Notes: a model not told the origin generated them from the letters alone. 64,000 nt of DNA from Desulfosalsimonas propionicica (GCF_013761005.1 NZ_JACDUS010000002.1:1-64000), one strand, 5' to 3'. Counted from the stretch's first letter, positions 34,332 through 44,709 are shown. Made by a program: numbers and translations.

Positions 34332-34733
34332 ATGAAAGTACTGCACATTGATCACATCGGCGTGGCTGTCAACAGCAATCAGGAAAGCAAAACCTTCTGG
34401 TCCGACATTCTGGGCCTGCCTTTTGAGGGCGAGGAAACCGTGACCGAACAAAAGGTCAAAACCGCTTTTTTCCCTGTGGACAAAAGCGAGGTGGAGCTGC
34501 TGGAATCCACGGCCGAAGACGGCCCCATTGCAAAGTTCATCGAGAAAAAGGGGCAGGGCGTCCATCACATCGCCTTCCGGGTCGATGATATTGAGGGCGC
34601 ACTGGCCGAACTCAGGGAAAAAGGCGTAAAACTCATTGATGAAAAACCGCGTATAGGCGCCGGCGGGGCCAAAATCGCCTTTATTCACCCCAAGGCCACG
34701 GGCGGGGTGCTGGTGGAACTCTCAGAGAGATAA
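34332..34733 (+). CDS. mce: Methylmalonyl-CoA epimerase
   Basis: The enzyme interconverts the (S) and (R) forms of methylmalonyl-CoA. The 133-residue vicinal-oxygen-chelate protein begins with [10 protein letters not shown], whose histidine is a metal ligand, and has the later ligands in GVHHIAF and the C-terminal VELSE glutamate. The ATG at 34332 starts on the domain; a longer frame extends from 34077 through the promoter region and is rejected. It is the first gene of the pathway operon, next to the mutase. Confidence 0.95.
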   Translation: MKVLHIDHIGVAVNSNQESKTFWSDILGLPFEGEETVTEQKVKTAFFPVDKSEVELLESTAEDGPIAKFIEKKGQGVHHIAFRVDDIEGALAELREKGVKLIDEKPRIGAGGAKIAFIHPKATGGVLVELSER

Positions 34734-34783
34734 AAAGATTATCAGACAATACCATCCACGAATCAAAAACAACGGAGAGCAAC

Positions 34784-36904
34784 ATGGCCGAACATCCCGA
34801 AAAACCCAGATGGATTGATCTTGCCAAAAAGGAATTGAAAAACAAGCCGGTTGAATCCCTGGAAAAGAAAACCCCTGAAGGCATTACTCTAAATCCTTTG
34901 TACACGGCTGAAGATATTGAAGGACTTGATTTTGTCAACACCCTGCCGGGATTTTCTCCGTTTGTCCGCGGCCCCCGGGCGACCATGTACGCAGGACGGC
35001 CATGGACCATCCGCCAGTATGCCGGTTTTTCTACTGCCCGGGAGTCAAACGAGTTTTACAAGCGCAACCTGGCAGCCGGGCAAAAGGGGCTGTCAGTGGC
35101 CTTTGACCTGGCCACCCACCGGGGATATGACTCGGATCACCCCCGGGTGACCGGTGATGTGGGAAAAGCCGGCGTTCCCGTGGATACGGTGGAGGACATG
35201 AAGATCTTGTTCGATGAGATCCCCCTGGACAAAATGACCGTGTCCATGACCATGAATGGCGCAGTATTGCCGGTTCTGGCCGGGTATATCGTGGCGGCCG
35301 AAGAGCAGGGCGTCTCCCAGGAAAAACTGGCCGGTACCATTCAGAATGACATTTTAAAGGAATACCTCACCCGCAACACCTACATTTATCCGCCGGATCC
35401 GTCCATGCGGATCGTCTCGGATATCGTTGGATATTGTTCGGCCAACATGCCCAAGTTCAACACCGTGAGCATCAGCGGCTATCACATGATGGAAGCCGGG
35501 GCGGACTCGGTGCTTCAGACCGCCTTTACCCTGGCAGACGGGCTGGAATACGTGCGCGCCGCCCTGGATGCCGGCCTGGAGATTGATTCGTTTGCTCCGC
35601 GCCTGTCCTTTTTCTTTGGCGTGGGCATGAACTTTTTCATGGAGATCGCCATGCTCAGGGCTGCCCGCTATTTGTGGGCTGATTTGATGAAGCAGTTCAA
35701 TCCCAAGGATCCGCGCTCCACCATGCTGCGCACACATGTGCAGACATCGGGCTGGAGCCTGACCCAGCAGGATCCCTACAACAACATCATCCGCACCACC
35801 CTGGAGGCACTGGCAGCGGTTCTGGGCGGGACTCAGTCGCTTCACACCAATGCGTTTGACGAGGCGGTCAGCCTTCCCACGGACGTTTCCGCCCGGGTGG
35901 CCAGAAACACCCAGCTGATTATCCAGGAGGAATCCCAGATCACCAGTGTGGTCGATCCCCTGGGCGGTTCTTATTACGTGGAATCACTTACCAACGAGAT
36001 TATCGAACAGGCCCGCGCCATTATCGATGAAGTCGAGGAATTGGGCGGCATGGCCAAGGCCATTGTGGAGGGCATGCCCAAGATGCGCATCGAGGAGGCC
36101 GCTGCCCGCCGCCAGGCCCGCATTGATCAGGGAAAGGACGTGATCATCGGGGTCAACAAATATCCGGTGGAGGAAGAAACCGAAATCGCGGTGCGCGAGA
36201 TTTCCGAATCCGTTCGCGACGAGCAGGTCAAATGGATAAACGAAATCCGGGAAACGCGCGATGAAAACGAGGTCCGCCGCACCCTGGAGGCCCTGACCAA
36301 CTGCGCTGAATCCGGCGGCAATCTGCTCGAAGCCTGTATTCCCGCCATCCGCGCCCGGGCCACGGTCGGGGAGGTCACAGAGGCCATGGAAAAGGTTTTT
36401 GGCCGATATGTGGCCACCACTCAGTGCATTTCCGGGGTGTATGCCGGGGAATACCAGGATGACGAGATCATTGCCGCCATCCGCAAGCGCGTGGATGAAT
36501 TTTCCGAAAATCAAGGCCGCCGTCCCCGGATTCTGCTGACCAAGATGGGGCAGGACGGCCATGACCGGGGCGTGAAAGTGGTGGCCACGGCATATGCGGA
36601 CCTGGGCTTTGACGTGGATTTAAGCCCCATGTTCCAGACCCCGGAGGAAGCCGCCAAGATCGCGGTGGAAAACGACGTGCATGTGGTGGGCGTCTCCAGT
36701 CTGGCCGGCGCCCACAAGATCCTGGTTCCTCAACTGATCGAGGAACTTAAGAAGCAGGGTGCAGAAGACGTGCTGGTGGTCGTCGGCGGCATCATCCCGC
36801 CGGTGGATTATGATTTTCTGTATAAGGCCGGTGTGGCCAAGGTTTTCGGCCCCGGTACCATGGTGACCGATTCGGCCAACCAGGTATTAAACGCCCTGAA
36901 ATAA
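34784..36904 (+). CDS. mcm: Methylmalonyl-CoA mutase
   Basis: This adenosylcobalamin enzyme converts (R)-methylmalonyl-CoA to succinyl-CoA. The 706-residue protein has the catalytic TIM barrel (about 1-555), including [15 protein letters not shown] and the [14 protein letters not shown] segments, and a C-terminal B12-binding domain (about 575-700) with the DGHDRG motif holding the cobalt-ligating histidine. It is the single-chain homodimeric type, so no small mutA subunit is needed. A purine-rich GGAGAG precedes the ATG. MeaB follows after one base. Confidence 0.97.
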   Translation: MAEHPEKPRWIDLAKKELKNKPVESLEKKTPEGITLNPLYTAEDIEGLDFVNTLPGFSPFVRGPRATMYAGRPWTIRQYAGFSTARESNEFYKRNLAAGQKGLSVAFDLATHRGYDSDHPRVTGDVGKAGVPVDTVEDMKILFDEIPLDKMTVSMTMNGAVLPVLAGYIVAAEEQGVSQEKLAGTIQNDILKEYLTRNTYIYPPDPSMRIVSDIVGYCSANMPKFNTVSISGYHMMEAGADSVLQTAFTLADGLEYVRAALDAGLEIDSFAPRLSFFFGVGMNFFMEIAMLRAARYLWADLMKQFNPKDPRSTMLRTHVQTSGWSLTQQDPYNNIIRTTLEALAAVLGGTQSLHTNAFDEAVSLPTDVSARVARNTQLIIQEESQITSVVDPLGGSYYVESLTNEIIEQARAIIDEVEELGGMAKAIVEGMPKMRIEEAAARRQARIDQGKDVIIGVNKYPVEEETEIAVREISESVRDEQVKWINEIRETRDENEVRRTLEALTNCAESGGNLLEACIPAIRARATVGEVTEAMEKVFGRYVATTQCISGVYAGEYQDDEIIAAIRKRVDEFSENQGRRPRILLTKMGQDGHDRGVKVVATAYADLGFDVDLSPMFQTPEEAAKIAVENDVHVVGVSSLAGAHKILVPQLIEELKKQGAEDVLVVVGGIIPPVDYDFLYKAGVAKVFGPGTMVTDSANQVLNALK

Positions 36905-36905
36905 T

Positions 36906-37904
36906 ATGCCTGAACATGCCGCCTACTATATCGATGGAGTGCGGGCGCAAAACCGCAAGGCGATTTCCAAGACCATCACCTTGATTGAATCCGCACTGCC
37001 CGGCCACCGGGAATTGACCTACCAGGTGCTCGACGGCCTGCTGCCGTATACCGGCCAGGCGGTGCGCCTGGGCATTACCGGTGTTCCGGGCGTCGGCAAA
37101 AGCACCTTTATTGAAACCCTCGGCCTCCGGCTCATTGAAAAAGGCCGGAAGGTGGCCATTTTGGCGGTTGATCCCAGCAGCGCCAAAAGCGGCGGCAGCA
37201 TCATGGGGGATAAAACCCGCATGGAAAAACTGGCCGCCAATTCTGAGGCCTTTATCCGGCCCTCGCCATCTGGCGGGACCCTGGGTGGTGTTGCCCGAAA
37301 GACCCGGGAAACCATCCTCGTGCTGGAGGCGGCCGGATACGATGCGGTCATGGTGGAAACCGTGGGCGTGGGCCAGTCCGAGTTTTCCGTGGCTTCCATG
37401 GTGGATTTCTTTCTGGTGCTGCTGTTGGCCGGTGCCGGAGATGAACTCCAGGGTATCAAGCGCGGCATCATCGAGCTGGCCGATGCCATTGCGGTCAACA
37501 AGGCCGACGGTGAAAACTTTTTCCGGGCGGAAAAGGCCAGAAAAGACTATGAAAATGCTTTGCACATGATGGCCCCCAGGAGCGATTCCTGGCAGCCGCC
37601 GGTGCTTACCTGCAGCGCCCTTGAAATGACCGGTATTGATGAGATTTGGGATACGGTGCTTTCTCACCGCAAGCAGATGCAGGCTTCAGGGGCCCTTGAG
37701 CGAAGACGCCGGGAACAGGCCCGGCAATGGTTTGAATTTCTTGTGGAGCAGGGACTCAAAGACTGGTTTTACGGGCTCGGACAAGTTCGGGCCCTTCTGC
37801 CGGAACTCACCCGGCGCCTTGAAGACGGGGAGACAACGGCCATGGCCGCAGCCAGACAGCTGCTGGACCTGGTCACGCACGAACATGAAAGGACACAGAT
37901 ATGA
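36906..37904 (+). CDS. meaB: Methylmalonyl-CoA mutase chaperone GTPase MeaB
   Basis: MeaB (ArgK family) guards the mutase, gating cofactor delivery and protecting it from inactivation. The 332-residue protein has Walker A GVPGVGKST (about 59-67), the switch DPSSAKSGGSIMGDKTRM and the VETVGVGQSE switch II region, with NKADG as the base-specifying motif. It lies one base after mcm and overlaps mmdA by 4 bases (ATGA). Confidence 0.96.
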   Translation: MPEHAAYYIDGVRAQNRKAISKTITLIESALPGHRELTYQVLDGLLPYTGQAVRLGITGVPGVGKSTFIETLGLRLIEKGRKVAILAVDPSSAKSGGSIMGDKTRMEKLAANSEAFIRPSPSGGTLGGVARKTRETILVLEAAGYDAVMVETVGVGQSEFSVASMVDFFLVLLLAGAGDELQGIKRGIIELADAIAVNKADGENFFRAEKARKDYENALHMMAPRSDSWQPPVLTCSALEMTGIDEIWDTVLSHRKQMQASGALERRRREQARQWFEFLVEQGLKDWFYGLGQVRALLPELTRRLEDGETTAMAAARQLLDLVTHEHERTQI

Positions 37905-39454
37905 GCGGAGTTTCGGACAAGATCAAGGAGCTTCTTGAAAAAAAAGCCCGCATGCGGGAAATGGGAGGCGAAAAGGCCGTTGCCAAGCAGCAGGAAAAGG
38001 GCAAGTTAACCGCCCGGCAGCGGCTGGAACATCTTTTTGACGCCAACACGTTCCGGGAAATTGATATTTTTGTCAAGCACCGGTGCGTGAATTTCGGCAT
38101 GAATGAAGTCGACGTTCCCTCCGACGGGGTGGTCACCGGCCATGGCCGTGTCAACGGCCGGCCGGTGTTCGCCTTTGCACAGGATTTTACGGCAAGGGCC
38201 GGCACCCTGGGCGAGATGCATGCCAGCAAGATCTGCAAGATCATGGATCTGGCCATGAAATCCGGGGTTCCCGTGGTGGGATTCAATGATTCGGGCGGGG
38301 CGCGCATCCAGGAAGGTGTGGATGCCCTTCGCGGCTACGGCGAGATTTTTTACAGAAATTCCATTGCTTCCGGCGTGATTCCCCAGATTTCGGCCATCAT
38401 GGGACCCACCGCCGGCGGTGCGGTTTACTCGCCGGCCATGACCGACTGGGTGTTTATGGTCAAAAAGACCAGCCACATGTTTATCACCGGTCCCCAGGTG
38501 ATCAAAAGCGTCACCGGAGAGGAAATTTCCTTTGAGGACCTGGGCGGTGCCACCACCCACAATGAAAAAAGCGGGGTGGCCCATTTTGCCTGTGACTCTG
38601 ATGAGCACGCCATTGAGCGTATCCGGGACATGCTGTCCTATCTGCCGGCCAACAACATGGAGGACCCGCCTGCGGCCGATACCGGCGATGATCCGGAAAG
38701 GCGCGATGAACGCCTGGACACGATTATCCCGGCCGATTCCAACCAGTCCTACGACGTCAAGGATGTGATTGCCGCAATCGTGGACAACGGCGATTTTTTC
38801 GAGCCCCATGAGCATTACGCCAAAAACATCGTGGTGGGCTTTGCCCGGCTAAACGGCCGGACCATCGGCATTATCGCCAACCAACCCAAGTTTCTGGCCG
38901 GGTGCCTGGACATTGACGCCTCAGATAAGGCCACCCGGTTTATCCGGTTTTGTGACGCATTTAACATTCCCTTGCTGACTTTTGCGGATGTGCCCGGTTA
39001 TATGCCCGGCAGCGACCAGGAGCATGGGGGCATCATCCGGCACGGCGCCAAGCTGCTGTGGTGCTATTCCGAGGCCACGGTGCCCAAGCTGGTGGTGATT
39101 TTGCGCAAGGACTACGGCGGGGCCTATATTGCCATGAGTTCCAAACACCTGGGCGCGGACATGGCCTTTGCCTGGCCGTCTGCGGAAATCGCGGTCATGG
39201 GTGCTGAAGGGGCGGCCAATATTATCTACCGCAAAACCATCGACAATGCAGAAGATCCGGTGGCCACGCGCAAGGAAAAGGTGGCGGAATACCGGGATCT
39301 GTTTTCCAATCCTTACGTGGCCGCAAACCGCGGATATATCGATGACGTGATTGTGCCCAGTGAAACCCGGCCGCGGCTTATCGAGGCCCTGGAAATCCTG
39401 TGCACCAAGCGTCAGAGCCTGCCGCCGAAAAAGCACGGCAATATTCCGGCATAA
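37901..39454 (+). CDS. mmdA: Methylmalonyl-CoA carboxyltransferase 12S / propionyl-CoA carboxylase beta type subunit
   Basis: The 517-residue biotin-dependent carboxyltransferase has the N- and C-terminal crotonase-like halves of the family. The oxyanion-forming glycine stretches are visible in DSGGARIQEG and GPTAGGAVYSPA in the first half, and YGGAYIAMSSK in the second. Members serve propionyl-CoA carboxylase, methylmalonyl-CoA decarboxylase or transcarboxylase. The 5S-biotin carrier fusion downstream and the absence of a biotin carboxylase or a membrane decarboxylase beta subunit favour the transcarboxylase 12S role, moving CO2 between methylmalonyl-CoA and biotin. Confidence 0.93.
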   Translation: MSGVSDKIKELLEKKARMREMGGEKAVAKQQEKGKLTARQRLEHLFDANTFREIDIFVKHRCVNFGMNEVDVPSDGVVTGHGRVNGRPVFAFAQDFTARAGTLGEMHASKICKIMDLAMKSGVPVVGFNDSGGARIQEGVDALRGYGEIFYRNSIASGVIPQISAIMGPTAGGAVYSPAMTDWVFMVKKTSHMFITGPQVIKSVTGEEISFEDLGGATTHNEKSGVAHFACDSDEHAIERIRDMLSYLPANNMEDPPAADTGDDPERRDERLDTIIPADSNQSYDVKDVIAAIVDNGDFFEPHEHYAKNIVVGFARLNGRTIGIIANQPKFLAGCLDIDASDKATRFIRFCDAFNIPLLTFADVPGYMPGSDQEHGGIIRHGAKLLWCYSEATVPKLVVILRKDYGGAYIAMSSKHLGADMAFAWPSAEIAVMGAEGAANIIYRKTIDNAEDPVATRKEKVAEYRDLFSNPYVAANRGYIDDVIVPSETRPRLIEALEILCTKRQSLPPKKHGNIPA

Positions 39455-39468
39455 CAAGGGGGTTGAAG

Positions 39469-39678
39469 ATGGAAAAGAAAAAACAGGCCGCACTTGCCGC
39501 AGTGCTGCACTATCTGGACTGCGAAAAGGCCGCGCAGGCAGAAGCTGAAACCGGCTGGCAGCAGGCCGCCGATCAGGGTCAGGCCCGGATGCCGGACGGT
39601 TATGTGAGCCCGTGGGCTTTGAGCGGCCGGCAGGCACAGATGCAGATGCGGACCATGGTCCAGATGAAGGTATTTTAG
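39469..39678 (+). CDS. Small putative accessory subunit of the biotin-dependent enzyme
   Basis: The 69-residue protein begins with a short helix rich in Ala and Leu, has a charged middle and ends in SPWALSGR followed by a Met/Gln-rich tail. The C-terminal W-x-x-x-GR pattern is like that at the end of small subunits of decarboxylases and acyl-CoA carboxylases (OadG tail or epsilon type). No transmembrane segment is visible, unlike OadG. The ATG follows GGGGGTTGAAG. Its place between mmdA and the biotin carrier subunit supports a structural role in the complex; this is inference. Confidence 0.65.
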   Translation: MEKKKQAALAAVLHYLDCEKAAQAEAETGWQQAADQGQARMPDGYVSPWALSGRQAQMQMRTMVQMKVF

Positions 39679-39756
39679 CAGCGTTTGCGTAACGATCTGA
39701 AAATATATGAAACCATTCATTGCGAAAATTAATCCATAAGGCGAGGAGAGCTGGGT

Positions 39757-41790
39757 ATGACCGAACACCATGAACTCAAGCAGACTGAAGTCAAATACGG
39801 CGCGGATCGCCCCAAGGCGGCCAATCCGGTTAAAATCGAGGATCTGACCCTGCGTGACGGGCACCAGTCGCTGTTTGCCACCCGCGGCCGTACCGAGGAC
39901 ATGATCCCTGTGGCGGAAATGATCGACGATATCGGTTTCTGGGCCGTTGAGGTCTGGGGCGGGGCCACGTTTGATACCATGCACCGGTTTTTAAACGAAG
40001 ACCCGTGGGAGCGGCTGCGCACTCTGAAGCGCTATATCAAGAAAACCCCTTTTTCCATGCTGCTTCGCGGCCAGAACCTGGTGGGCTACCGAAATTATCC
40101 CGATGACGTGGCCCGGGCCTTTGTGGACCGGACCGCGGAAAACGGGATGGACATTTTCCGCACCTTTGACGCGTTAAATGATTTCCGCAATTTTGAAACC
40201 GTGGTCGAGGTGATCAAGAAATGCGGCAAGCATTTCCAGGGATGTGTTTGCTATTCCATGACCGAGCCGCGCATGGGCGGTGAGGTCTACGATATCGACT
40301 ATTATCTCAACAAGGCCAGAGAACTCGAAGAAATGGGGGCGGATACCATCTGTGTCAAAGATATGGCGGGTCTGCTGTCTCCTTATGACGCATTTGAACT
40401 CATCAAGGCGTTAAAGGAAAACGTCAAGGCGCCGATTCATCTTCACAGCCATTTCACCTCGGGCATGGCGCCTTTGACGCATTTGAAAGCCATTGAGGCG
40501 GGCGTGGACATCATTGACACCTGCATGACCCCCTATGCCTACCGCACCTCGCATCCGGCCATCGAGCCCATGGTGATGTCGCTTCTGGGCACCAACCGGG
40601 ACACGGGCTTTGATATCCGTGCCCTGGCCGCCATCAACGAGAAACTGGAAAGAGACATTCTGCCCAAGTACAGGTATCTGCTGGACGACTCCAAGGTTTC
40701 GGTGATCGACATCAATGTCCTGCTGCACCAGACCCCGGGGGGAATGCTTTCCAACCTGGTCAACCAGCTGCGGGAAATGGATGCTTTGGACCGCATTGAC
40801 GAGGTCTACAAGATGCTGCCCAAGGTCAGAAAGGACCTGGGCCAGGTGCCCCTGGTGACGCCGACCAGCCAGATCGTGGGCATCCAGACGGTCAACAACG
40901 TGCTGTTTGACGATGAAAACGAAAGCTACAAGATGATCACCTCCCAGGTCAAGGACCTGTGCTATGGTCTGTACGGCAAGACCCCGGCCGGGGTCAATCC
41001 CGAGGTTCAGAAAAAGGCCCTCAAGGGCTATCCCAGGGGCGAGCAACCCATTGAATGCCGGCCTGCGGAAATCCTGGAGCCGGAACTGGAAGCTGCCAAA
41101 GAGGCGGTCAGGGATATTACCACAGATATTGATGACGTGCTTATCTATGCCCTGTATCCGGTCACTGGAAAGAAATTTCTGAAATACAAGTACGGACTGG
41201 AGACCCCGCCGGATTCCCTGAAGCCCAGGACCCTGGAAGAGGCCAAAAAGGAAGAGGACCTGATCCGCAAAGTGCGCACCGGTGAACTCAAGGACGTGCT
41301 GGAAAAAGCCGAGAAAAAGGGCCAGGCCCCGGAAGGCGACAATGTTCGCAAATTCAATGTTTTTGTGGACGGCGAGGAATTTGAGGTAGCGGTTGAAGAT
41401 ACGGGCATGCCCTTTGTGACCGCAGCGCCCCAGCCGGCAGCTGCAGCACCGGCGGGCCCCCGCAGGGCGGGCGGTCAGGCAGCACCTGCGGCCCGTCCGG
41501 CACCTTCTTCGCAGAAATCCGAAGCAGCCGGGCAAAAGGCCGAAGCGCCGGATAAAAAAGCAGCTCCTTCCGTTGAGGGCCATCCCATCAAGGCGCCCAT
41601 GCCGGGCACGGTGATTCGCTATGAGAAAAAAGAAGGCGACAGCGTGGCCGAAGGCGACACTGTTGTGATTCTGGAGGCCATGAAAATGGAAAACTCCCTG
41701 ACAACGCCCGTGGCCGGAACGGTCAAGGCCATTGGTTTTTCCGAAGGCGATTCAGTGGCCAAAAACGACGTGCTTTGCGTGATTGCATAA
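39757..41790 (+). CDS. Transcarboxylase 5S subunit fused to a biotin carrier domain (PycB/OadA type)
   Basis: The 677-residue protein has a pyruvate/oxaloacetate carboxyltransferase TIM barrel (about 25-300), with the metal motif LTLRDGHQS and later HLHSHFTSG. It continues with the conserved carboxylase domain (about 300-480), an Ala/Pro-rich linker (about 555-605) and a biotinyl domain at the end with the AMKMEN motif, whose lysine carries biotin. In the Propionibacterium transcarboxylase the 5S and 1.3S pieces are separate; here they are fused. It would transfer CO2 between oxaloacetate/pyruvate and biotin. AGGCGAGGAGAG precedes the ATG at 39757. As an oxaloacetate decarboxylase alpha it would lack its beta and gamma subunits. 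Confidence 0.9.
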   Translation: MTEHHELKQTEVKYGADRPKAANPVKIEDLTLRDGHQSLFATRGRTEDMIPVAEMIDDIGFWAVEVWGGATFDTMHRFLNEDPWERLRTLKRYIKKTPFSMLLRGQNLVGYRNYPDDVARAFVDRTAENGMDIFRTFDALNDFRNFETVVEVIKKCGKHFQGCVCYSMTEPRMGGEVYDIDYYLNKARELEEMGADTICVKDMAGLLSPYDAFELIKALKENVKAPIHLHSHFTSGMAPLTHLKAIEAGVDIIDTCMTPYAYRTSHPAIEPMVMSLLGTNRDTGFDIRALAAINEKLERDILPKYRYLLDDSKVSVIDINVLLHQTPGGMLSNLVNQLREMDALDRIDEVYKMLPKVRKDLGQVPLVTPTSQIVGIQTVNNVLFDDENESYKMITSQVKDLCYGLYGKTPAGVNPEVQKKALKGYPRGEQPIECRPAEILEPELEAAKEAVRDITTDIDDVLIYALYPVTGKKFLKYKYGLETPPDSLKPRTLEEAKKEEDLIRKVRTGELKDVLEKAEKKGQAPEGDNVRKFNVFVDGEEFEVAVEDTGMPFVTAAPQPAAAAPAGPRRAGGQAAPAARPAPSSQKSEAAGQKAEAPDKKAAPSVEGHPIKAPMPGTVIRYEKKEGDSVAEGDTVVILEAMKMENSLTTPVAGTVKAIGFSEGDSVAKNDVLCVIA

Positions 41791-41808
41791 AAACGGAGCA
41801 AATGACTT

Positions 41809-42966
41809 ATGAAGATACACGAGTACCAGGCCAAGCAGTTGTTTTCCCAGTACGAGATACCCATTCCCAGGGGCGCGGTGGCTGACAGCCCTGATGCGGC
41901 CAAATCCGAAGCCGGCACCCTGGGCGCATTTCCCGTGGCGGTCAAGGCCCAGATTCATGCAGGCGGCCGGGGCAAGGGCGGGGGTGTGAAGATTGCAAAG
42001 AATCTGGCTGAAGTGGAAAAATATGCCGGAGATATCATCGGCATGAATCTGGTCACCCCCCAGACCGGATCTGAAGGTCAGCCCGTCAAACGGGTGCTCA
42101 TAGAAAGCGGACTGGAGATTGAAAAGGAGCTTTACCTGAGCCTGATGACCGACCGGGAATCGGCCGAGGTGCTGATCATGGCCAGCGAGGCCGGGGGAAT
42201 GGATATTGAAACCGTGGCCGCTGAGACACCTGAGAAAATCATCAAGGTGTATGTCAATCCCCTGTCTGGCATCTATCCTTACCACTGCCGGCAGGCGGCT
42301 TTCGGGTTAAACCTGGGAAAGGAATTGCTAAAGCCGTTTTCCCAAATGCTGACCCGGCTCTATAAGCTGCTGATGGAAAAAGACGCCTCCTTAGTGGAAA
42401 TCAATCCCCTGGTGATCACCAGGGATCAGGAGTTAATCGCCCTGGATGCCAAAATCAATTTTGATGACAACGCGCTTTACCGTCAGAAGGATGTGGCGGA
42501 AATGCGCGATTTGGATGAGGAAGACCCCCTGGATGTGGAAGCCTCCAAGTATAACCTCAACTACATCAACCTTGACGGCACCGTTGGCAACATGGTCAAC
42601 GGCGCGGGTCTGGCCATGGCGGTGATGGACACCATCAAGCTGGCCGGTGCCGAGCCCGCCAACTTCCTGGATGTGGGCGGCGGAGCCACCGCGGAAATGA
42701 TTGAAAACGGGTTTCGGATTATTTTGTCTGACAGAAAGGTCAAAGCCATTTTGATCAATATATTCGGCGGAATTCTGCGCTGCGATGTGCTGGCCGAGGG
42801 TGTTGTCAAGGCGGCCAAAAACACCCAGATTGACGTGCCCCTGGTGGTGCGCATGGAAGGCACCAATGTGGAAGAGGGCCGTCAAATCCTTGCCGAATCC
42901 GGACTGGAGATACAAACAGCCCGGGATCTGGCTGATGCCGGGGAGAAAGTGGCTGCACTGGTATAA
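41809..42966 (+). CDS. sucC: Succinyl-CoA synthetase, beta subunit
   Basis: The 385-residue beta subunit has the ATP-grasp nucleotide-binding region (about 1-240) beginning MKIHEYQAKQLF and the C-terminal CoA-ligase lobe with NIFGGILRCD. It uses ADP or GDP to make ATP or GTP from succinyl-CoA. The gene starts 18 bases after the biotin-fusion stop. The alpha subunit follows after 114 bases, a gap filled by a palindrome. Confidence 0.97.
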   Translation: MKIHEYQAKQLFSQYEIPIPRGAVADSPDAAKSEAGTLGAFPVAVKAQIHAGGRGKGGGVKIAKNLAEVEKYAGDIIGMNLVTPQTGSEGQPVKRVLIESGLEIEKELYLSLMTDRESAEVLIMASEAGGMDIETVAAETPEKIIKVYVNPLSGIYPYHCRQAAFGLNLGKELLKPFSQMLTRLYKLLMEKDASLVEINPLVITRDQELIALDAKINFDDNALYRQKDVAEMRDLDEEDPLDVEASKYNLNYINLDGTVGNMVNGAGLAMAVMDTIKLAGAEPANFLDVGGGATAEMIENGFRIILSDRKVKAILINIFGGILRCDVLAEGVVKAAKNTQIDVPLVVRMEGTNVEEGRQILAESGLEIQTARDLADAGEKVAALV

Positions 42967-42979
42967 ATTTCGAATCAAA

Positions 42980-43042
42980 CATGAAGAACATGAAGGTCAT
43001 GAAGAAAAAACCGGAAAAATGACCGGTTTGGTGTTCTTCATG
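42980..43042. repeat. Palindromic element between sucC and sucD
   Basis: CATGAAGAACA (42980-42990) pairs exactly with TGTTCTTCATG (43032-43042). An inner 7-bp stem AAACCGG/CCGGTTT surrounds AAAAATGA. The left arm repeats ATGAAG at three places. Similar ATGAAG-rich palindromes occur between genes in other deltaproteobacteria, as far as I recall. Possible roles are an RNA hairpin that tunes the sucC/sucD ratio, or a dispersed repeat. Confidence 0.7.
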
Positions 43043-43080
43043 ATGATCAATAGTGAATGCAATCAGCTGAGGAAACCCAT

Positions 43081-43950
43081 ATGAGTATATTCGTGGATGC
43101 AGATACCCGGGTGGTGGTGCAGGGGATTACCGGAAAAGAAGGGCAGTTTCATGCCCGGCAGTGCGTTGAATACGGCACCAATGTGGTGGCCGGTGTGACC
43201 CCGGGCAAGGGCGGGCAAAAAATGGACGAAGTGCCGGTGTTTAACTCTGTGGCTGCTGCCGCGGCCGAGACCGGTGCCAACTGCAGCCTGATTTTCGTGC
43301 CCCCGCCATTTGCCGCAGACGCTGTCATGGAGGCCGCAGACGCGGGCGTGAACGTGATTGTCACCATCACCGAGGGCATTCCCGTACTGGACATGATGCG
43401 GGTCAAACACTATCTCAAATCAAAGCCGTGCCGCATGATCGGTCCCAACTGCCCGGGCATCATCACCCCGGGGGAGGCCAAGGTGGGCATCATGCCCGCC
43501 CCGATTCACAAGGCCGGCGGTCCCATCGGCGTGGTATCGCGCTCCGGGACCCTGACCTACGAGGTGGTCTACCAGTTAACCGCCCAGGGCATCGGCCAGA
43601 CCACCTGCATCGGCATTGGGGGTGATCCGGTTAACGGCACCAATTTTATCGATTGTCTGGACGCGTTTGAGGCAGACCCTGAGACAAAGGGCGTGGTCAT
43701 GGTGGGCGAAATCGGCGGCAGCGCCGAGGAGCAGGCTGCGCAATTTATCAAGGAAAAGATGTCCAAGCCGGTGGTCAGCTTCATTGCCGGAATGACCGCC
43801 CCTCCGGGGCGGCGCATGGGCCATGCAGGCGCCATTATTTCCGGGGGCACGGGCACGGCCCAGGGCAAGGTCGAGGCGTTGAAAGCCGCCGGCGTGCACG
43901 TGTGTGAAAACCTCGGCCGCATCGGCGAGCTTTGCGCCAAAGTGTTTTAA
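43081..43950 (+). CDS. sucD: Succinyl-CoA synthetase, alpha subunit
   Basis: The 289-residue alpha subunit carries the phosphohistidine in [10 protein letters not shown] near residue 245. The N-terminal CoA-binding Rossmann motif [12 protein letters not shown] is at about 12-23, and [12 protein letters not shown] is conserved in the middle. The ATG at 43081 is preferred to the upstream in-frame ATG at 43057, because it starts directly on the domain and follows GAGGAAACC. It works with sucC in the succinyl-CoA to succinate step. Confidence 0.96.
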   Translation: MSIFVDADTRVVVQGITGKEGQFHARQCVEYGTNVVAGVTPGKGGQKMDEVPVFNSVAAAAAETGANCSLIFVPPPFAADAVMEAADAGVNVIVTITEGIPVLDMMRVKHYLKSKPCRMIGPNCPGIITPGEAKVGIMPAPIHKAGGPIGVVSRSGTLTYEVVYQLTAQGIGQTTCIGIGGDPVNGTNFIDCLDAFEADPETKGVVMVGEIGGSAEEQAAQFIKEKMSKPVVSFIAGMTAPPGRRMGHAGAIISGGTGTAQGKVEALKAAGVHVCENLGRIGELCAKVF

Positions 43951-44050
43951 TATAGTTGATCTGATAGCCTGAATGGGCTGATCCATCAAGGTCTGCAATG
44001 ATGTTTATTCAACCCAAACATTGATTATTTTTTATCCGGGAGCGGATGAC

Positions 44051-44695
44051 ATGAACTGGTTTGCACAAAACATTTCCACCGCCATCGGCAAAAAGCTGCT
44101 CATGGCGGTCACCGGCTTCGGCTTTGTGGGGTTTATCCTCATGCACCTGGCTGGAAACCTGACTTTTTATTTCGGCAAGGACGCGTTTTTGACATACGTG
44201 GAAACCCTGCACACCTTAGATCCCATCATTGTGGTGGTGGAACTGGTGCTGCTGGCCCTGGCGGTCATTCATGTGAGCACCGGCACGATTCTGTTTTTTC
44301 AGAACCGCGGGGCGCGCACCACGCGCTACGCAGTCGATAAAACCGCCGGGGGGCGCACCATTGGTTCGCGCACCATGCCCTATACCGGATTTCTGATCCT
44401 GTTGTTTGTGATCCTGCATTTGTCTCAGTTTCATTTTATTGATCATGCGGTGCAGACACCCTGGGACGCGGCCCTGGATACCTTCAACAACGGGCTGTTT
44501 GCCTTGATCTACATGGCAGCCGTGATTTTGGTGGGCATTCATATCCGGCACGGTTTCTGGAGTCTGTTTCAGACCCTGGGGTTAAATAACGAAAAATACA
44601 TGCCCCTGATCCAGACAATCGGCATCGTGATTGCCATTGGCGCTGCAGTGGGTTTTTTCTTTGTTCCGGTTTATATCCGTATGGTTGTTCTATAA
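44051..44695 (+). CDS. sdhC: Fumarate reductase/succinate dehydrogenase cytochrome b subunit
   Basis: This is a 214-residue diheme membrane anchor of the type-B (Wolinella/Bacillus) enzyme. About five transmembrane helices are visible, with histidines in [19 protein letters not shown] and GIHIRHG that could serve as heme ligands. It connects menaquinone to the FeS subunit. The ATG at 44051 follows GGGAGCGGA. Two subunit genes (flavoprotein and iron-sulfur) follow, with short gaps. Confidence 0.92.
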   Translation: MNWFAQNISTAIGKKLLMAVTGFGFVGFILMHLAGNLTFYFGKDAFLTYVETLHTLDPIIVVVELVLLALAVIHVSTGTILFFQNRGARTTRYAVDKTAGGRTIGSRTMPYTGFLILLFVILHLSQFHFIDHAVQTPWDAALDTFNNGLFALIYMAAVILVGIHIRHGFWSLFQTLGLNNEKYMPLIQTIGIVIAIGAAVGFFFVPVYIRMVVL

Positions 44696-44709
44696 AAAAG
44701 GGGTGGTAC

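Noticed and set aside
40411-41583. 390-codon reading frame on the minus strand
   Set aside because: It lies wholly opposite the transcarboxylase 5S-biotin gene, has no ribosome binding site or recognisable domain, and reads as a shadow of the GC-rich codon pattern on the plus strand.
37901-41790. Sodium-pumping methylmalonyl-CoA or oxaloacetate decarboxylase
   Set aside because: No membrane beta subunit gene is present, and the small gene between has no transmembrane helix, so a soluble transcarboxylase is more likely.
42785-43084. Frame across the sucC end and the ATGAAG palindrome (HEEHEGHEEK)
   Set aside because: The charged peptide is the translation of a palindromic repeat and overlaps sucC.
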